64,000 nucleotides of DNA. Source: Mucilaginibacter sp. (GTDB lineage: Bacteria > Bacteroidota > Bacteroidia > Sphingobacteriales > Sphingobacteriaceae). The translations under genes and the position numbers were made by a program. Location: NCBI RefSeq assembly GCF_025362475.1, contig NZ_JANYGH010000005.1:62001-126000 (forward strand). The letters run 5' to 3'. Position 1 is the stretch's first letter. Each line of letters begins with the position of its first letter. Positions 1 through 8,703 of the stretch are shown piece by piece. Below the pieces are notes generated by a model. The model had not been told where the DNA came from. It made no database searches and saw nothing but the letters and a program-made list of their open reading frames with translations.

Positions 1-1
1 A

Positions 2-334
2 AATATTGAGGTGATAAGCATTGTAGATAAATATCTGGAACATGCACGTGTACACATTTATTGCAACGGTGGTAGCGAGTTGATCTACCTTACATCGGCT
101 GATTTTATGAGCCGGAATATTGATAACAGGGTAGAGGTTGGTTTCCCGATTTTAGATGAGCACTTGCGTAAGGAAGTGAAGGATATGATCAACATACAAC
201 TGCAGGATAACACCAAGGCACGCGAAATAAACAGCACAAACAGCAACAAATATCATAAAACTAATTCGGCCGATTCTCATCGTGCGCAGATAGAGATATA
301 TACTTACCTTAAAACTAAAAACAAACAAAATTGA
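2..334 (+). CDS. ppk1: Polyphosphate kinase 1, C-terminal end (partial)
   Basis: Only the last ~110 codons are inside the window; the frame is open to the left edge, so the start is missing. The visible part has the features of the PPK1 C-terminal phospholipase-D-like domain: HARVHIYCNGG, then LTSADFMSRN and the basic segment NRVEVGFPILD. PPK1 reversibly moves the terminal phosphate of ATP onto inorganic polyphosphate and is autophosphorylated on histidines lying upstream of the visible part. A polar tail rich in Asn, Thr and Lys follows the domain. The stop overlaps the TTG start of the exopolyphosphatase by 4 bp, so synthesis and degradation of polyphosphate are probably co-translated. Confidence 0.88.
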   Translation, partial: NIEVISIVDKYLEHARVHIYCNGGSELIYLTSADFMSRNIDNRVEVGFPILDEHLRKEVKDMINIQLQDNTKAREINSTNSNKYHKTNSADSHRAQIEIYTYLKTKNKQN

Positions 335-1209
335 GATACGCAGCTATAGATATTGGCTCCAACGCAGTAAGGCTGCTTATTGCCGATATTATTGAAAATC
401 ATGGTTCTTATTCTTTCAAGAAAAACACTTTAATCAGGGTGCCGTTGCGCCTCGGCGATGATGCCTTTATTCAGCAACACATCTCTGATAAAAAAGCCGG
501 CGACCTGGTAAAATCAATGAGTGCATTCCGCAATCTTATGGATGTTTATAAGGTGACGGATTACCTGGCTTATGCTACATCGGCCATGCGTGAAGCTAAA
601 AATGGCGATGATGTAGTTAAACTGATAAAACAGGAAGCCAATATTGATCTGGAGATCATTCATGGTTCAAAAGAGGCTAAAGTGATATATGCCAGTCATG
701 CCGAACAAACTATTGACAAAAGCAAAAGCTATTTATATATAGATGTTGGTGGTGGCAGTACCGAGCTTTCACTTTTCTCGGCCGGGGAACTGATGGCTTC
801 CAAATCATTTAATATTGGTACTATCAGGATATTGGATAACCAGGACTCTGAAGAAACCTGGAACGAGATGAAAGATTTTATCCGCGAGCATACACGTGGC
901 TACAAACAATTGTTAGGCATAGGAACCGGTGGCAATATCAACAAAATCCACAGACTGGCCGAAGAAGGTGACGATGCGCCAATGGCATTTGGTAAACTGA
1001 AATCGCTTTATACTTATCTCAATTCATTTTCACTAAAAGACCGTATAAACGTACTTGGTTTAAACCAGGACAGGGCCGATGTAATTATTCCTGCCTGTGA
1101 AATTTATATGACTGTGATGAAAAACGCCGGTATAAAGCAGATCTATGTTCCCCGGGTAGGTATGGTTGATGGAATTATACAGCTTCTAATAGAAAAGAAT
1201 TTATCTTAA
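331..1209 (+). CDS. ppx: Exopolyphosphatase, Ppx/GppA family (short form)
   Basis: This is an ASKHA-fold phosphatase that releases phosphate from polyphosphate or acts on pppGpp. Residues 6-11 (IDIGSN) are the first phosphate-binding loop and residues 138-144 (DVGGGST) the second; a GTGGN loop lies further on. At 292 residues it consists only of the two-lobed catalytic core and lacks the C-terminal HD-like domains of E. coli Ppx, as is common for short Ppx proteins. The start is TTG at 331, inside the ppk1 stop (4-bp overlap); no better start fits before the IDIGSN motif. The ppk1-ppx pairing supports the polyphosphate role over a GppA role. Confidence 0.87.
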   Translation: MRYAAIDIGSNAVRLLIADIIENHGSYSFKKNTLIRVPLRLGDDAFIQQHISDKKAGDLVKSMSAFRNLMDVYKVTDYLAYATSAMREAKNGDDVVKLIKQEANIDLEIIHGSKEAKVIYASHAEQTIDKSKSYLYIDVGGGSTELSLFSAGELMASKSFNIGTIRILDNQDSEETWNEMKDFIREHTRGYKQLLGIGTGGNINKIHRLAEEGDDAPMAFGKLKSLYTYLNSFSLKDRINVLGLNQDRADVIIPACEIYMTVMKNAGIKQIYVPRVGMVDGIIQLLIEKNLS

Positions 1210-1240
1210 TAGAAAAATAACGTAAAATTATTTTTACAAA

Positions 1241-1275
1241 TTTGTTTTTTTATATAAAAACTGTTAGTACATTTG
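1241..1275 (+). promoter_or_regulatory. Promoter of structured RNA copy A
   Basis: TTTG at 1241-1244 is followed after 23 nt by TACATTTG at 1268-1275, a full match to the Bacteroidota -7 consensus TAnnTTTG. The predicted transcription start falls at about 1279, which is the first base of the hairpin of the RNA below. Seen directly; promoter activity is inferred. Confidence 0.6.
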
Positions 1276-1278
1276 TAT

Positions 1279-1347
1279 TGCCCTCTCAAGGGCATGTTTT
1301 TCATAGGTAGATGTAGGGTCGGGTACAAGTTATTCGACCCTTTTTTA
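1279..1347 (+). ncRNA. Small structured RNA, copy A (homologous to 60146-60219)
   Basis: Hairpin TGCCCT-CTCA-AGGGCA (1279-1294) is followed by a 24-nt core at 1295-1318 identical to the core at 60162-60185. A second hairpin with stem GGGTCG/CGACCC (1316-1340) ends in six T residues (1341-1346), as in an intrinsic terminator. Between the two copies the stem of the first hairpin changes at several positions while pairing is kept, and the loop CTCA and the core do not change. There is no useful ORF. It could be a free ~68-nt sRNA or a leader element of ubiX, whose ATG lies 43 nt past the T-run; the terminator favours a separate RNA. I do not recognise the family. Confidence 0.7.
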
Positions 1348-1388
1348 TGCCCGTAACTTTTATCTGTTTGGGTAGTTATTGATGAGTC

Positions 1389-1952
1389 ATGAAGAAGAAG
1401 ATTGTAGTTGCTATTACGGGTGCAAGCGGCGCTATTTATGCCGATCTGTTATTAAAGAAGTTAAGTCAGTTAGAAGATCAAATACAGGAAGTTGCAGTCG
1501 TAATGTCTGATAACGCTAAGGATGTTTGGCGTTTTGAGCTTGATAACGAAGACTATAGTAAATACAATTATAAGTTTTACGCCAAAAATGATTTCATGGC
1601 CCCTTTTGCGTCAGGGTCGGCTAAGTTTGATACTATGGTTATTGTTCCATGCTCCATGGGCACTCTCGGCCGGATAGCGGGAGGGATCTCTGATGATCTG
1701 ATCAGTCGTGCTGCCGATGTGATCCTCAAAGAACGCCGGAAGCTTATCCTGGTGGCGCGCGATACGCCGTTTAATCTCATCCACATCCGTAATATGGCTA
1801 CAGTTACGGAAGCCGGTGGTATTATTTGCCCGGCTATTCCCTCATACTACAGCAAACCTCAAACCATAGAAGAGCTGGCCATGACGGTTGTGAACCGGGT
1901 TATTGATCTGATAGGGCTGGAGAACAAGAGCTATGAGTGGAAAGGAATATGA
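1389..1952 (+). CDS. ubiX: Flavin prenyltransferase UbiX
   Basis: UbiX joins a dimethylallyl group to FMN to make prenylated FMN, the cofactor of UbiD-type decarboxylases. The 187-residue length is typical. TGASG at residues 10-14 is the FMN phosphate loop; PCSMGTLGRIAGGISDDLISRAADV and the following RKLILVARDTPFN segment are family signatures that contribute to the flavin and prenyl sites. No ubiD is in the window, so the client enzyme must be elsewhere. The start is the ATG at 1389, shortly after the structured RNA. Confidence 0.9.
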   Translation: MKKKIVVAITGASGAIYADLLLKKLSQLEDQIQEVAVVMSDNAKDVWRFELDNEDYSKYNYKFYAKNDFMAPFASGSAKFDTMVIVPCSMGTLGRIAGGISDDLISRAADVILKERRKLILVARDTPFNLIHIRNMATVTEAGGIICPAIPSYYSKPQTIEELAMTVVNRVIDLIGLENKSYEWKGI

Positions 1953-2050
1953 TTTTGTATAGCTTTCGATAAAAGCCTGATTTGAAGTTTTGGGATCTTA
2001 ATAAATTGTTTACTTTAGGTGGACTAATCTTAAACTAAAATCACAAATAA

Positions 2051-2416
2051 ATGAAGTCTAAATCAACAGCGTACATTTTATGGTTCTTTTTCGGCGTTAT
2101 TGGGGTGCACAAATTTTACCTCAATAAAACAGGTATGGGAATTCTGTACTTTTTTACCCTTGGCTTATTTGGCATCGGCTGGATTATTGATCTGTTTACA
2201 TTGGGTAGTCAGGTTGATACTTACAATGCCCTGTTTGGCCGGACGTTTAGTGCCAATAACAATATAAATAATATTGTTGTTAATGTGCCTGCCAGCCATG
2301 GCGTAAAAGATCAGCCAGGGATATCTGAACAGTTACATAAACTTTATGAATTAAAGGAGAAAGGTATTTTAAACGAAGAAGAATATAATATTCAAAAAAG
2401 TAAAGTATTAGCTTAA
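2051..2416 (+). CDS. TM2 domain protein with C-terminal SHOCT motif
   Basis: Residues ~3-60 form a TM2 domain: two membrane helices around the turn GVHKFYLNKTGMG, ending in GWIIDLFTL. After a polar linker, residues ~92-121 (EQLHKLYELKEKGILNEEEY) match a SHOCT motif, a short oligomerisation or targeting helix pair usually found at protein ends. The 121-residue length is normal. Function is unknown for this class in bacteria; a small inner-membrane protein is what the sequence supports. It stands alone, with an intrinsic terminator just downstream. Confidence 0.78.
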   Translation: MKSKSTAYILWFFFGVIGVHKFYLNKTGMGILYFFTLGLFGIGWIIDLFTLGSQVDTYNALFGRTFSANNNINNIVVNVPASHGVKDQPGISEQLHKLYELKEKGILNEEEYNIQKSKVLA

Positions 2417-2438
2417 GCTATAAATCAGTTTGTCTGCA

Positions 2439-2466
2439 GCCGCCAGTATACCTGGTGGCTTTTTTT
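2439..2466 (+). terminator. Intrinsic terminator after the TM2 gene
   Basis: An 8-bp stem GCCGCCAG/CTGGTGGC (one G-T pair) with loop TATAC is followed by T residues, 22 nt after the TM2 stop codon. Confidence 0.85.
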
Positions 2467-2569
2467 ATGTTTCTTTTTTAAGTTGTTAACTTAATAATTA
2501 AGCCAAAAGTAAAAATAGCTAATTCATCAACTCACTAATTCACAAATTGCTTACCTTTGCAGCTTTGAA

Positions 2570-3892
2570 ATGAATAAGAAAGTCGCTTTTTATACTTTAG
2601 GCTGTAAACTGAATTACTCAGAAACCTCATCTATCGGCAGGCTGTTTAGCAAGGCCGGTTATGATACGGTCGAGTTTTCCGATACTCCCGATGTTTTTGT
2701 TATCAACACCTGTTCGGTTACCGAAAACGCTGATAAAAAGTGTAAAAAGATAGTTAAAGAAGCGCTTAAGATTTCACCTAACGCGTATGTAACTATTGTG
2801 GGATGTTATGCCCAATTAAAACCTCAGGAAATTGCCGAAATACCTGGTGTTGATATGGTGCTTGGTGCTGCAGAAAAATTCATGATCATTGATCATATTA
2901 CCGATCTTACTAAAAAGCCCAAAGCTGTAGTTTATAACCAACCAGTAAGTGAGGCTAACCAATTTGTACCGGCTTATTCTGTTGGTGGCGATCGTACCCG
3001 TACTTTCCTGAAAGTTCAGGATGGCTGCGATTATTCATGTACCTTTTGCACCATTCCCTTAGCCCGCGGCTCCAGCAGGAGCGATACTATCCAAAACGTA
3101 ATTGAGCAGGCGAAGGAAATAGCTTTATCAGGAGTAAAGGAAATAGTGCTGACAGGTGTTAACCTGGGCGATTTCGGGATCAGAAACGGTCAGCGTGAAG
3201 ATAAGTTCTTCGACCTTGTAAAGGCATTGGATGAAGTTGAAGGGATTGACCGTATCCGCATATCATCTATTGAGCCAAATCTGCTCACCGACGAGATTAT
3301 TGATTTTGTTGCTACTTCAAAACGGTTTGTTCCGCATTTTCATATTCCATTGCAATCAGGCTCAGATAAAATATTGGGTTTAATGCGCCGCCGTTATAAA
3401 CGCGACTTGTATGTAAACCGCGTAGCCAAAATAAAAGAGCTGATGCCAGATTGCTGCATTGGTGTAGACGTGATTGTCGGTTTCCCGGGCGAAACCAGGG
3501 AAGATTTTATCGATACCTATAATTTTTTGAATGAACTAAACGTTTCATACCTGCATGTATTTACTTATTCTGAAAGGGAAAACACCCTGGCTGCAGATAT
3601 GAGTGGGGTAGTACCCGGCTCAACCCGTAACGACAGGAGTAAGATGCTGCATATTTTATCTGATAAAAAACGCAGGGCTTTCTACGAAACCCAACTCAAT
3701 AAAAATGAAGAAGTTTTGTTTGAGCGCGATATAAAAGAGGGGTACATGCACGGGTTTACCCGTAACTACGTAAAGGTAAAAGTTAAGTATGATCCTATAT
3801 TAGTTAATGAATTGAAAACGGTTTACTTAACAAATATTTCACCCGATGGTGACGTCGAAATAACAGAAGGCCAGGAAATATTAATGCATTAA
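2570..3892 (+). CDS. mtaB: tRNA t(6)A37 methylthiotransferase MtaB
   Basis: MtaB is a radical-SAM methylthiotransferase that converts t6A to ms2t6A at position 37 of tRNAs reading ANN codons. The N-terminal UPF0004 domain has the three cysteines of the auxiliary 4Fe-4S cluster at residues 12, 48 and 79. The radical SAM motif CxxxCxxC is at 153, 157 and 160 (DGCDYSCTFC). A TRAM-like RNA-binding tail ends the 440-residue protein, close to usual length. TLGCKLNYSET distinguishes it from MiaB and RimO. A TAnnTTTG match at 2552-2559 puts the transcription start only a few bases before the ATG. Confidence 0.92.
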   Translation: MNKKVAFYTLGCKLNYSETSSIGRLFSKAGYDTVEFSDTPDVFVINTCSVTENADKKCKKIVKEALKISPNAYVTIVGCYAQLKPQEIAEIPGVDMVLGAAEKFMIIDHITDLTKKPKAVVYNQPVSEANQFVPAYSVGGDRTRTFLKVQDGCDYSCTFCTIPLARGSSRSDTIQNVIEQAKEIALSGVKEIVLTGVNLGDFGIRNGQREDKFFDLVKALDEVEGIDRIRISSIEPNLLTDEIIDFVATSKRFVPHFHIPLQSGSDKILGLMRRRYKRDLYVNRVAKIKELMPDCCIGVDVIVGFPGETREDFIDTYNFLNELNVSYLHVFTYSERENTLAADMSGVVPGSTRNDRSKMLHILSDKKRRAFYETQLNKNEEVLFERDIKEGYMHGFTRNYVKVKVKYDPILVNELKTVYLTNISPDGDVEITEGQEILMH

Positions 3893-3921
3893 AACATTAT
3901 CTTCGCTTCAAAATTTAACCT

Positions 3922-5088
3922 ATGTTTCCTACCATAACATCGCTTCTTCAATACCTTTTTGGCTTTAATTTACCATTACCTATTCAAACTTTTGGTTTTT
4001 TTGTGGCGATAGCTTTTATGGCAGCTTATTGGGCTTTTGCAAAGGAGTTTGATAGAAAAGAGAAACTTGGCGTAATCCATAGCTTTAAAAAAACTGTTAC
4101 CATTGGCCAGCCGGCTACTGTTAATGAGTTGATAGGCAATGGGATATTCGGCTTTATTTTAGGTTACAAAATTATTGATGCTGTACTAAACTATCATCTG
4201 CTTTTAGATAACCCACAGGAGTTTCTTTTATCAACACGTGGCAATTGGCTGGGTGGTATCATAGGTGCGGCCGCTTTTGCTTACTGGGCCTATTATGAGA
4301 GTGATAAGCAAAAGCTCGCTCAACCAAAAACAGAAGAAGTAACAGCTCATCCGCATGAATTAATGGGTAGCATTTTGCTTTGGGCGGCAGTGTTTGGCTT
4401 TGCCGGCGCTAAATTATTTAACGCGCTTGAAAACTGGGGCGATTTTATGAAAGACCCGGTTGGTATGCTGATTGGCTTTAGCGGATTAACCTTTTATGGC
4501 GGCCTTATTTGTGGCGGTGCAGCGGTACTTTACATAGCCAAGAAACATGGTATTAAACCACTGGATATGCTGGATATTGGTGGCCCTGGTATGATGCTGG
4601 CTTATGCTCTTGGGCGTGTTGGCTGCCAGATGTCTGGCGATGGTGATTGGGGTGTTGTTAACCTTAATCCAAAACCACAATGGTTAAGCTGGGCGCCAAA
4701 TTGGATGTGGTCGTTCAAATTTCCGCATAATGTTAATGATGAAGGAGTAGCCATGGTCAATTGCGTTGGCAAGTTTTGCCATGAATTACAATATCCTGTA
4801 TATCCTACTTCATTTTATGAGTGCATAATTGGCTTGTTGTTATTTGCTTTTTTGTGGAGCATCCGCAAGCGAATAAAAAGTTCAGGTGTGTTGTTTGGTA
4901 TTTATATGATATTGGCCGGTGTTGAACGCTTTTTTATTGAGCTAATCCGTGTAAATACAAAATACCACGTAGCCGGCGTCAGTTTTACTCAAGCCGAAAT
5001 GATTTCATTGATTATGGTAATTGGCGGTGCTGCTTTAATTATAAACGGGTTAAAAAACAAAAAAACAGCTACTTTGCAGCATGGCTAA
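3922..5088 (+). CDS. lgt: Prolipoprotein diacylglyceryl transferase
   Basis: This inner-membrane enzyme moves diacylglycerol from phosphatidylglycerol to the cysteine of prolipoprotein lipoboxes, the first step of lipoprotein maturation. It is multi-pass; the signature [14 protein letters not shown] (around residue 235) aligns with the conserved Lgt GRxGNFxNGE region, and YPTSFYE further on is a second family motif. At 388 residues it is longer than E. coli Lgt because of extra segments between helices, common in Bacteroidota. The window has several lipoproteins that would be clients, including the efflux adaptor, SusD and DUF4249. It overlaps gtrA by 8 bp. Confidence 0.9.
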   Translation: MFPTITSLLQYLFGFNLPLPIQTFGFFVAIAFMAAYWAFAKEFDRKEKLGVIHSFKKTVTIGQPATVNELIGNGIFGFILGYKIIDAVLNYHLLLDNPQEFLLSTRGNWLGGIIGAAAFAYWAYYESDKQKLAQPKTEEVTAHPHELMGSILLWAAVFGFAGAKLFNALENWGDFMKDPVGMLIGFSGLTFYGGLICGGAAVLYIAKKHGIKPLDMLDIGGPGMMLAYALGRVGCQMSGDGDWGVVNLNPKPQWLSWAPNWMWSFKFPHNVNDEGVAMVNCVGKFCHELQYPVYPTSFYECIIGLLLFAFLWSIRKRIKSSGVLFGIYMILAGVERFFIELIRVNTKYHVAGVSFTQAEMISLIMVIGGAALIINGLKNKKTATLQHG

Positions 5089-5566
5089 TACAAAGCAGGC
5101 ATACAGGCTTTTGGATAACCAGGTGTTCAGGTTTGTACTTTCGGCAGGTGTCGGTTTTTTGGTTGATATATCTGCGTTCTATCTCTTTTATCATAATTTA
5201 CTGGTTCGGCACACTTATCCTATAGGCTCAATTACAGTTCGTAATTCCACATTGTCATTAGCCATATCGTTTGCGTTGGGAGTGATCGTTAATTTTTTAG
5301 TTACCCGTTACCTGGTTTTCACGGAGTCAAAACTATCGGCATATAAACAGTTTTTCCGCTTTGCATCAGTGGCCTGCATTGGTTTTTTTGCAAATTTGTT
5401 TGTAATTAAGGTGTTGATACAGGTTTTCGGGATCTATCCGCCTTTAGCACGTATCGGTGCCGCATTAAGCTTGTTTTTTGCAAGCTTTTTTATACATAAG
5501 GTATTTTCATTCAGCTTATCATTAAGACATCATGGCACTCACGAACATAGCGAACCAGGTAATTGA
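5081..5566 (+). CDS. GtrA-like membrane protein
   Basis: A 161-residue protein with four predicted membrane helices and the GtrA/DPMS pattern: [15 protein letters not shown] near the N-terminus, then [17 protein letters not shown] and a basic loop before the last helix pair. GtrA proteins are thought to help flip or present polyprenyl-linked sugars for cell-surface glycosylation. It overlaps lgt by 8 bp and suhB by 35 bp, so the three are almost certainly co-transcribed. No partner glycosyltransferase is adjacent, so the substrate cannot be named. Confidence 0.78.
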   Translation: MANTKQAYRLLDNQVFRFVLSAGVGFLVDISAFYLFYHNLLVRHTYPIGSITVRNSTLSLAISFALGVIVNFLVTRYLVFTESKLSAYKQFFRFASVACIGFFANLFVIKVLIQVFGIYPPLARIGAALSLFFASFFIHKVFSFSLSLRHHGTHEHSEPGN

Positions 5567-6323
5567 AATTGCTAAACAGGCGGGCGATTTTATAAGGCAG
5601 GAGCGTAAAACTTTTGATTCTAATAAAATTGAATATAAAGGACTCAACGATATGGTATCATACGTTGATAAAACTGCCGAACGAATAATCGTTGAAGACC
5701 TAAGGAAAGTATTGCCCGAAGCCGGCTTTATTACCGAAGAAAAAACCACAACCACAATTGGAGAACGTTATAACTGGATAATTGACCCGTTGGATGGAAC
5801 CACCAATTTTATACATGGATTACCGGCGTTTTCGGTAAGTATTGCGTTGAAGGAGTACGACGAACTGGTGCTAGGGGTTGTATATGAAATAAACCAGGAT
5901 GAATGTTTTTATGCCTGGAAAGATGCACCTGCTTATTTAAATGGCAAGGAGATAAGCGTAAGCAAAAACACAACAGTAGCCACCAGCTTATTGGCAACAG
6001 GTTTTCCATATTATGATTTTGGGAAGCAGGCAGCGTATATTGAACTATTTGCCGAGCTTATGAAAAGCAGCCATGGGTTAAGACGAATAGGCTCTGCAGC
6101 CGTTGATCTGGCTTATACCGCCTGCGGTAGGTTTGATGCCTTTTATGAATATAATTTAAACGCCTGGGATGTGGCGGCAGGTATAGTAATTGTAAAGCAA
6201 GCCGGAGGCCAGGTAGTAAATTTTAAAGGTGGAAGCGAAGTGCTGGAAACAAGAGAGTTGCTGGCAACTAACGGAAAGATAACCGAAGAATTGTTAACTT
6301 CTATTCAAAAGTACTTCAAGTAA
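5532..6323 (+). CDS. suhB: Inositol-1-monophosphatase family protein
   Basis: A Mg2+-dependent sugar-phosphate phosphatase of the IMPase/SuhB family. Metal-binding motifs are the EE of FITEEKT (~75), WIIDPLDGTTNFIHG (~85-99) and the late motif NAWDVAAGIVIVKQAGG (~212). The 263-residue length is typical. It starts 35 bp inside gtrA, which is unusually deep, but the following residues [16 protein letters not shown] fit the family N-terminus, so a later start is unlikely. Whether it acts on inositol phosphate or another substrate cannot be told. A paralogous phosphatase, cysQ, lies at 28099. Confidence 0.87.
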   Translation: MALTNIANQVIEIAKQAGDFIRQERKTFDSNKIEYKGLNDMVSYVDKTAERIIVEDLRKVLPEAGFITEEKTTTTIGERYNWIIDPLDGTTNFIHGLPAFSVSIALKEYDELVLGVVYEINQDECFYAWKDAPAYLNGKEISVSKNTTVATSLLATGFPYYDFGKQAAYIELFAELMKSSHGLRRIGSAAVDLAYTACGRFDAFYEYNLNAWDVAAGIVIVKQAGGQVVNFKGGSEVLETRELLATNGKITEELLTSIQKYFK

Positions 6324-6347
6324 AAGAGGAGTAGGGATCTTAATAAA

Positions 6348-6411
6348 CACGAATTTCACGAATAAGAACGAATTTTAACAAGCACGAATTTCACGAATAA
6401 GAACGAATTTT
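6348..6411. repeat. Two direct copies of a 29-nt sequence
   Basis: Positions 6348-6376 and 6383-6411 are identical 29-nt copies built around CACGAATTTC and AAGAACGAATTTT, repeating every 35 nt. They lie between the convergent genes suhB and nfu and next to the palindrome at 6422-6478. They look like a non-coding dispersed repeat rather than a gene. Confidence 0.8.
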
Positions 6412-6421
6412 CTCAAACGAA

Positions 6422-6478
6422 AATGGCACAAATTTAATCGAACACAAATTAGTGTAATTCGATTAAATTTGTGCCATT
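6422..6478. repeat. Perfect 21-bp inverted repeat between convergent genes
   Basis: The arms 6422-6442 and 6458-6478 are perfect reverse complements of 21 nt, around a 15-nt centre. With suhB and nfu converging on it, the cruciform or hairpin could stop transcription from both sides, but there is no clean T-run, so a repetitive extragenic palindrome is the better description. Confidence 0.82.
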
Positions 6479-6524
6479 CATGTATCTGATCAATTCGTTC
6501 AATTCGAATAAATCAATGTCAATC

Positions 6525-7076
6525 TTATAATGCTTCTGATACCACCTCGGTAACTTCGGGCACCATACGTTTGAGCAGGTTTTCGATACCGGCTTTAAGT
6601 GTTATGGTTGATGACGGGCAGCCACTGCATGAACCACGCAGCTCAACAGTTACCACACCCTCGTTAAATGAGCGGTAAGAAATAGCGCCACCATCCTGCT
6701 CAACAGCCGGGCGAACGTAATCATGTAAAATCTGCTGGATTTTAACTTCAGTTTCAGAACCTTCAAAGTTTGTTTCTTCAGATTGCTCTTCTAATTGGAT
6801 TTTTAGTTCTGATTCAACCGCGCCTTTTACAAATTCCTTCATAATAGGCTCAACATCTGCCCAGTCACTATCATCAGTTTTGGTGATAGTAACAAAGTTG
6901 CTGGCGAAAAAAACACCGTTTACAAAAGAAAACTTATATAATTCTTTAGCGAAAGGTGATTTTTCGGCGCTCTCTTTTGTAGCATAGTCGGCACTGCCAT
7001 TAATTAGCAACTTGTTCACTATGAACTTCATAGTTGCCGGGTTTGGCGTTGATTCTGTATATACGTTGATATTCAT
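6525..7076 (-). CDS. nfu: Iron-sulfur cluster carrier, Nfu family
   Basis: Nfu proteins hold a 4Fe-4S cluster between two subunits and pass it to client enzymes. Residues 1-~85 are the Nfu N-terminal domain (TPNPATMKFIVN), and residues ~110-183 the NifU C-terminal domain, whose cluster cysteines are Cys150 and Cys153 (GSCSGCP). VRPAVEQDGG is the matching upstream motif. The 183-residue length is normal. It is transcribed alone, away from purB, with a palindromic repeat in between. Confidence 0.9.
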   Translation of the reverse strand: MNINVYTESTPNPATMKFIVNKLLINGSADYATKESAEKSPFAKELYKFSFVNGVFFASNFVTITKTDDSDWADVEPIMKEFVKGAVESELKIQLEEQSEETNFEGSETEVKIQQILHDYVRPAVEQDGGAISYRSFNEGVVTVELRGSCSGCPSSTITLKAGIENLLKRMVPEVTEVVSEAL

Positions 7077-7192
7077 CGTGAATTCTATATTTAAAATGGA
7101 ATTAACAAATTTAAGTAGCTTTTTTGTTTAAATGCAATAGTTAACGTGTTATGACGGGAAGATTGCAAATGTGCAGACATGTAAAAAAAGCG

Positions 7193-7289
7193 CGTCATTG
7201 CGAGGTACGAAGCAATCTCTATGCTGTACAGAGGAGAAATGGAAGTTCGATCTGCCTGTGTAGAGATTGCTTCGTGCCTCGCAATGACG
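7193..7289. repeat. 28-bp inverted repeat element between purB and nfu
   Basis: Arms at 7193-7220 and 7262-7289 are reverse complements over 28 nt with one mismatch, around a 41-nt centre. The outer end CGTCATTGCGAGG resembles a dispersed palindromic element seen in many bacterial genomes; that comparison is from memory. There is no ORF. The element is ~97 bp, small enough to be a non-autonomous mobile element or a REP-type sequence. Confidence 0.82.
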
Positions 7290-7300
7290 GGTTTTTAGAA

Positions 7301-8647
7301 TTAGATCCCGGTATAATTTAATGGTGTTATTTGCTTTAATTCACTCTTAACCTCGTCACTTATATTTAACGTATCAACAAACTCCGATATTGTTTGAGCA
7401 TTTATCTGTTGGTTTGTACGGGTTAAGTCTTTCAGTGCTTCGTAGGGGTTAGGATAACCTTCACGTCTTAAAATAGTTTGGATGGCCTCGGCAACAACGG
7501 GCCAGTTAGCTTCCAGATCGGCAGTGATGGCGTCCTGGTTAAGTAATAATTTGTTTAAGCCTTTGATAGTTGATTTTATCGCGATCAAAGTATGGGCCAC
7601 CGGTACGCCTATATTACGCAGAACGGTTGAGTCGGTTAAATCGCGCTGAAGTCTTGATATTGGCAGTTTTGCAGCCAGGTGTTCAAATAAGGCGTTAGCG
7701 ATACCTAAGTTACCTTCGGAGTTTTCAAAGTCAATTGGGTTTACCTTATGTGGCATGGCTGAAGAGCCAACCTCGCCAGCTTTAATTTTTTGCTTAAAGT
7801 AGTTCATGGATATGTACGTCCACATATCACGGTCAAGATCAATCAATATATTATTAATCCTTTTCAGGGCATCACACTGGGCGGCAAAATTGTCATAATG
7901 CTCAATTTGTGTAGTGAATTGTGAGCGGCTTAATCCTAAAATGTTATTTACAAAATGGTTACCGAAAGCTTTCCAGTCTTTACCCGGATAAGCTATATGG
8001 TGTGCATTGAAGTTACCTGTAGCTCCGCCAAATTTTGCCGAATAGTTAACCGATTTTAATAAGACTAATTGTCCTTCTATACGTTCAATAAACACTTCAA
8101 TCTCTTTACCCAAACGTGTTGGCGATGCTGGTTGCCCGTGGGTATGTGCAAGCAAGGGGATTTGTGCCCAGTCGGCTGCGTAGCTTTTTAAGGTATTAAC
8201 CAATTCGGTTATAGCGGGGTAGTAGGTATTGTTGATGGCCAGCTTAAAAGTATAAGGAATGGCTGTATTGTTTATATCCTGCGAGGTTAATCCAAAATGT
8301 ATAAACTCTTTATAAGGGTCAAGACCACCTAATTTATCAAACTCATTTTTGATGAAATACTCCACCGCTTTAACATCGTGATTGGTTGTTTTTTCAATCA
8401 CTTTAATGCTTTCAGCATCCGCTTCAGTGAATTTTCTGTAAATGTCGCGTAACTTTTCTGTTAGATTACTATCAAATTGTTGTAACTGAGGTAAAGGATA
8501 TTCAACCAATGCGATGAAATATTCTATCTCAACAAATACACGATACTTGATGAGAGCAAATTCTGAAAAGTAACCGGCAAGTTCAGCAGTGGTGTTTCTA
8601 TAGCGGCCATCAATTGGCGAAATTGCTGAAAGTGGAGTAAGGGTCAT
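7301..8647 (-). CDS. purB: Adenylosuccinate lyase
   Basis: PurB splits fumarate from SAICAR and from adenylosuccinate, steps of purine and AMP synthesis. N-terminal ISPIDGRYR binds the substrate; LAHTHGQPASPT carries the catalytic histidine; the fumarase/ASL signature is GEVGSSAMPHKVNPIDFENSEGN with the mobile-loop serine. I place the start at 8647 (MTLTPLSAISPIDGRYR) because the extra residues MQKFIFY upstream are not typical of the family. That gives 448 residues, close to E. coli PurB. It appears monocistronic. Confidence 0.93.
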   Translation of the reverse strand: MTLTPLSAISPIDGRYRNTTAELAGYFSEFALIKYRVFVEIEYFIALVEYPLPQLQQFDSNLTEKLRDIYRKFTEADAESIKVIEKTTNHDVKAVEYFIKNEFDKLGGLDPYKEFIHFGLTSQDINNTAIPYTFKLAINNTYYPAITELVNTLKSYAADWAQIPLLAHTHGQPASPTRLGKEIEVFIERIEGQLVLLKSVNYSAKFGGATGNFNAHHIAYPGKDWKAFGNHFVNNILGLSRSQFTTQIEHYDNFAAQCDALKRINNILIDLDRDMWTYISMNYFKQKIKAGEVGSSAMPHKVNPIDFENSEGNLGIANALFEHLAAKLPISRLQRDLTDSTVLRNIGVPVAHTLIAIKSTIKGLNKLLLNQDAITADLEANWPVVAEAIQTILRREGYPNPYEALKDLTRTNQQINAQTISEFVDTLNISDEVKSELKQITPLNYTGI

Positions 8648-8703
8648 ATAAAATATAAATTTTTGCAAAGATAAGAAAATAGATGTGCAGATATGCAGAT
8701 GAC

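Noticed and set aside
1279..1347. Riboswitch controlling ubiX
   Set aside because: The second copy lies before an unrelated gene, and the hairpin-T run would end the transcript before the coding region; a free RNA fits better, though attenuation cannot be fully excluded.
6348..6411. CRISPR array
   Set aside because: Only two copies with a 6-nt interval; no spacer-length gaps and no cas genes.
8648..8668. Longer purB start adding MQKFIFY
   Set aside because: The family begins close to the SPIDGRYR motif; the extra residues are atypical and the inner ATG fits better.
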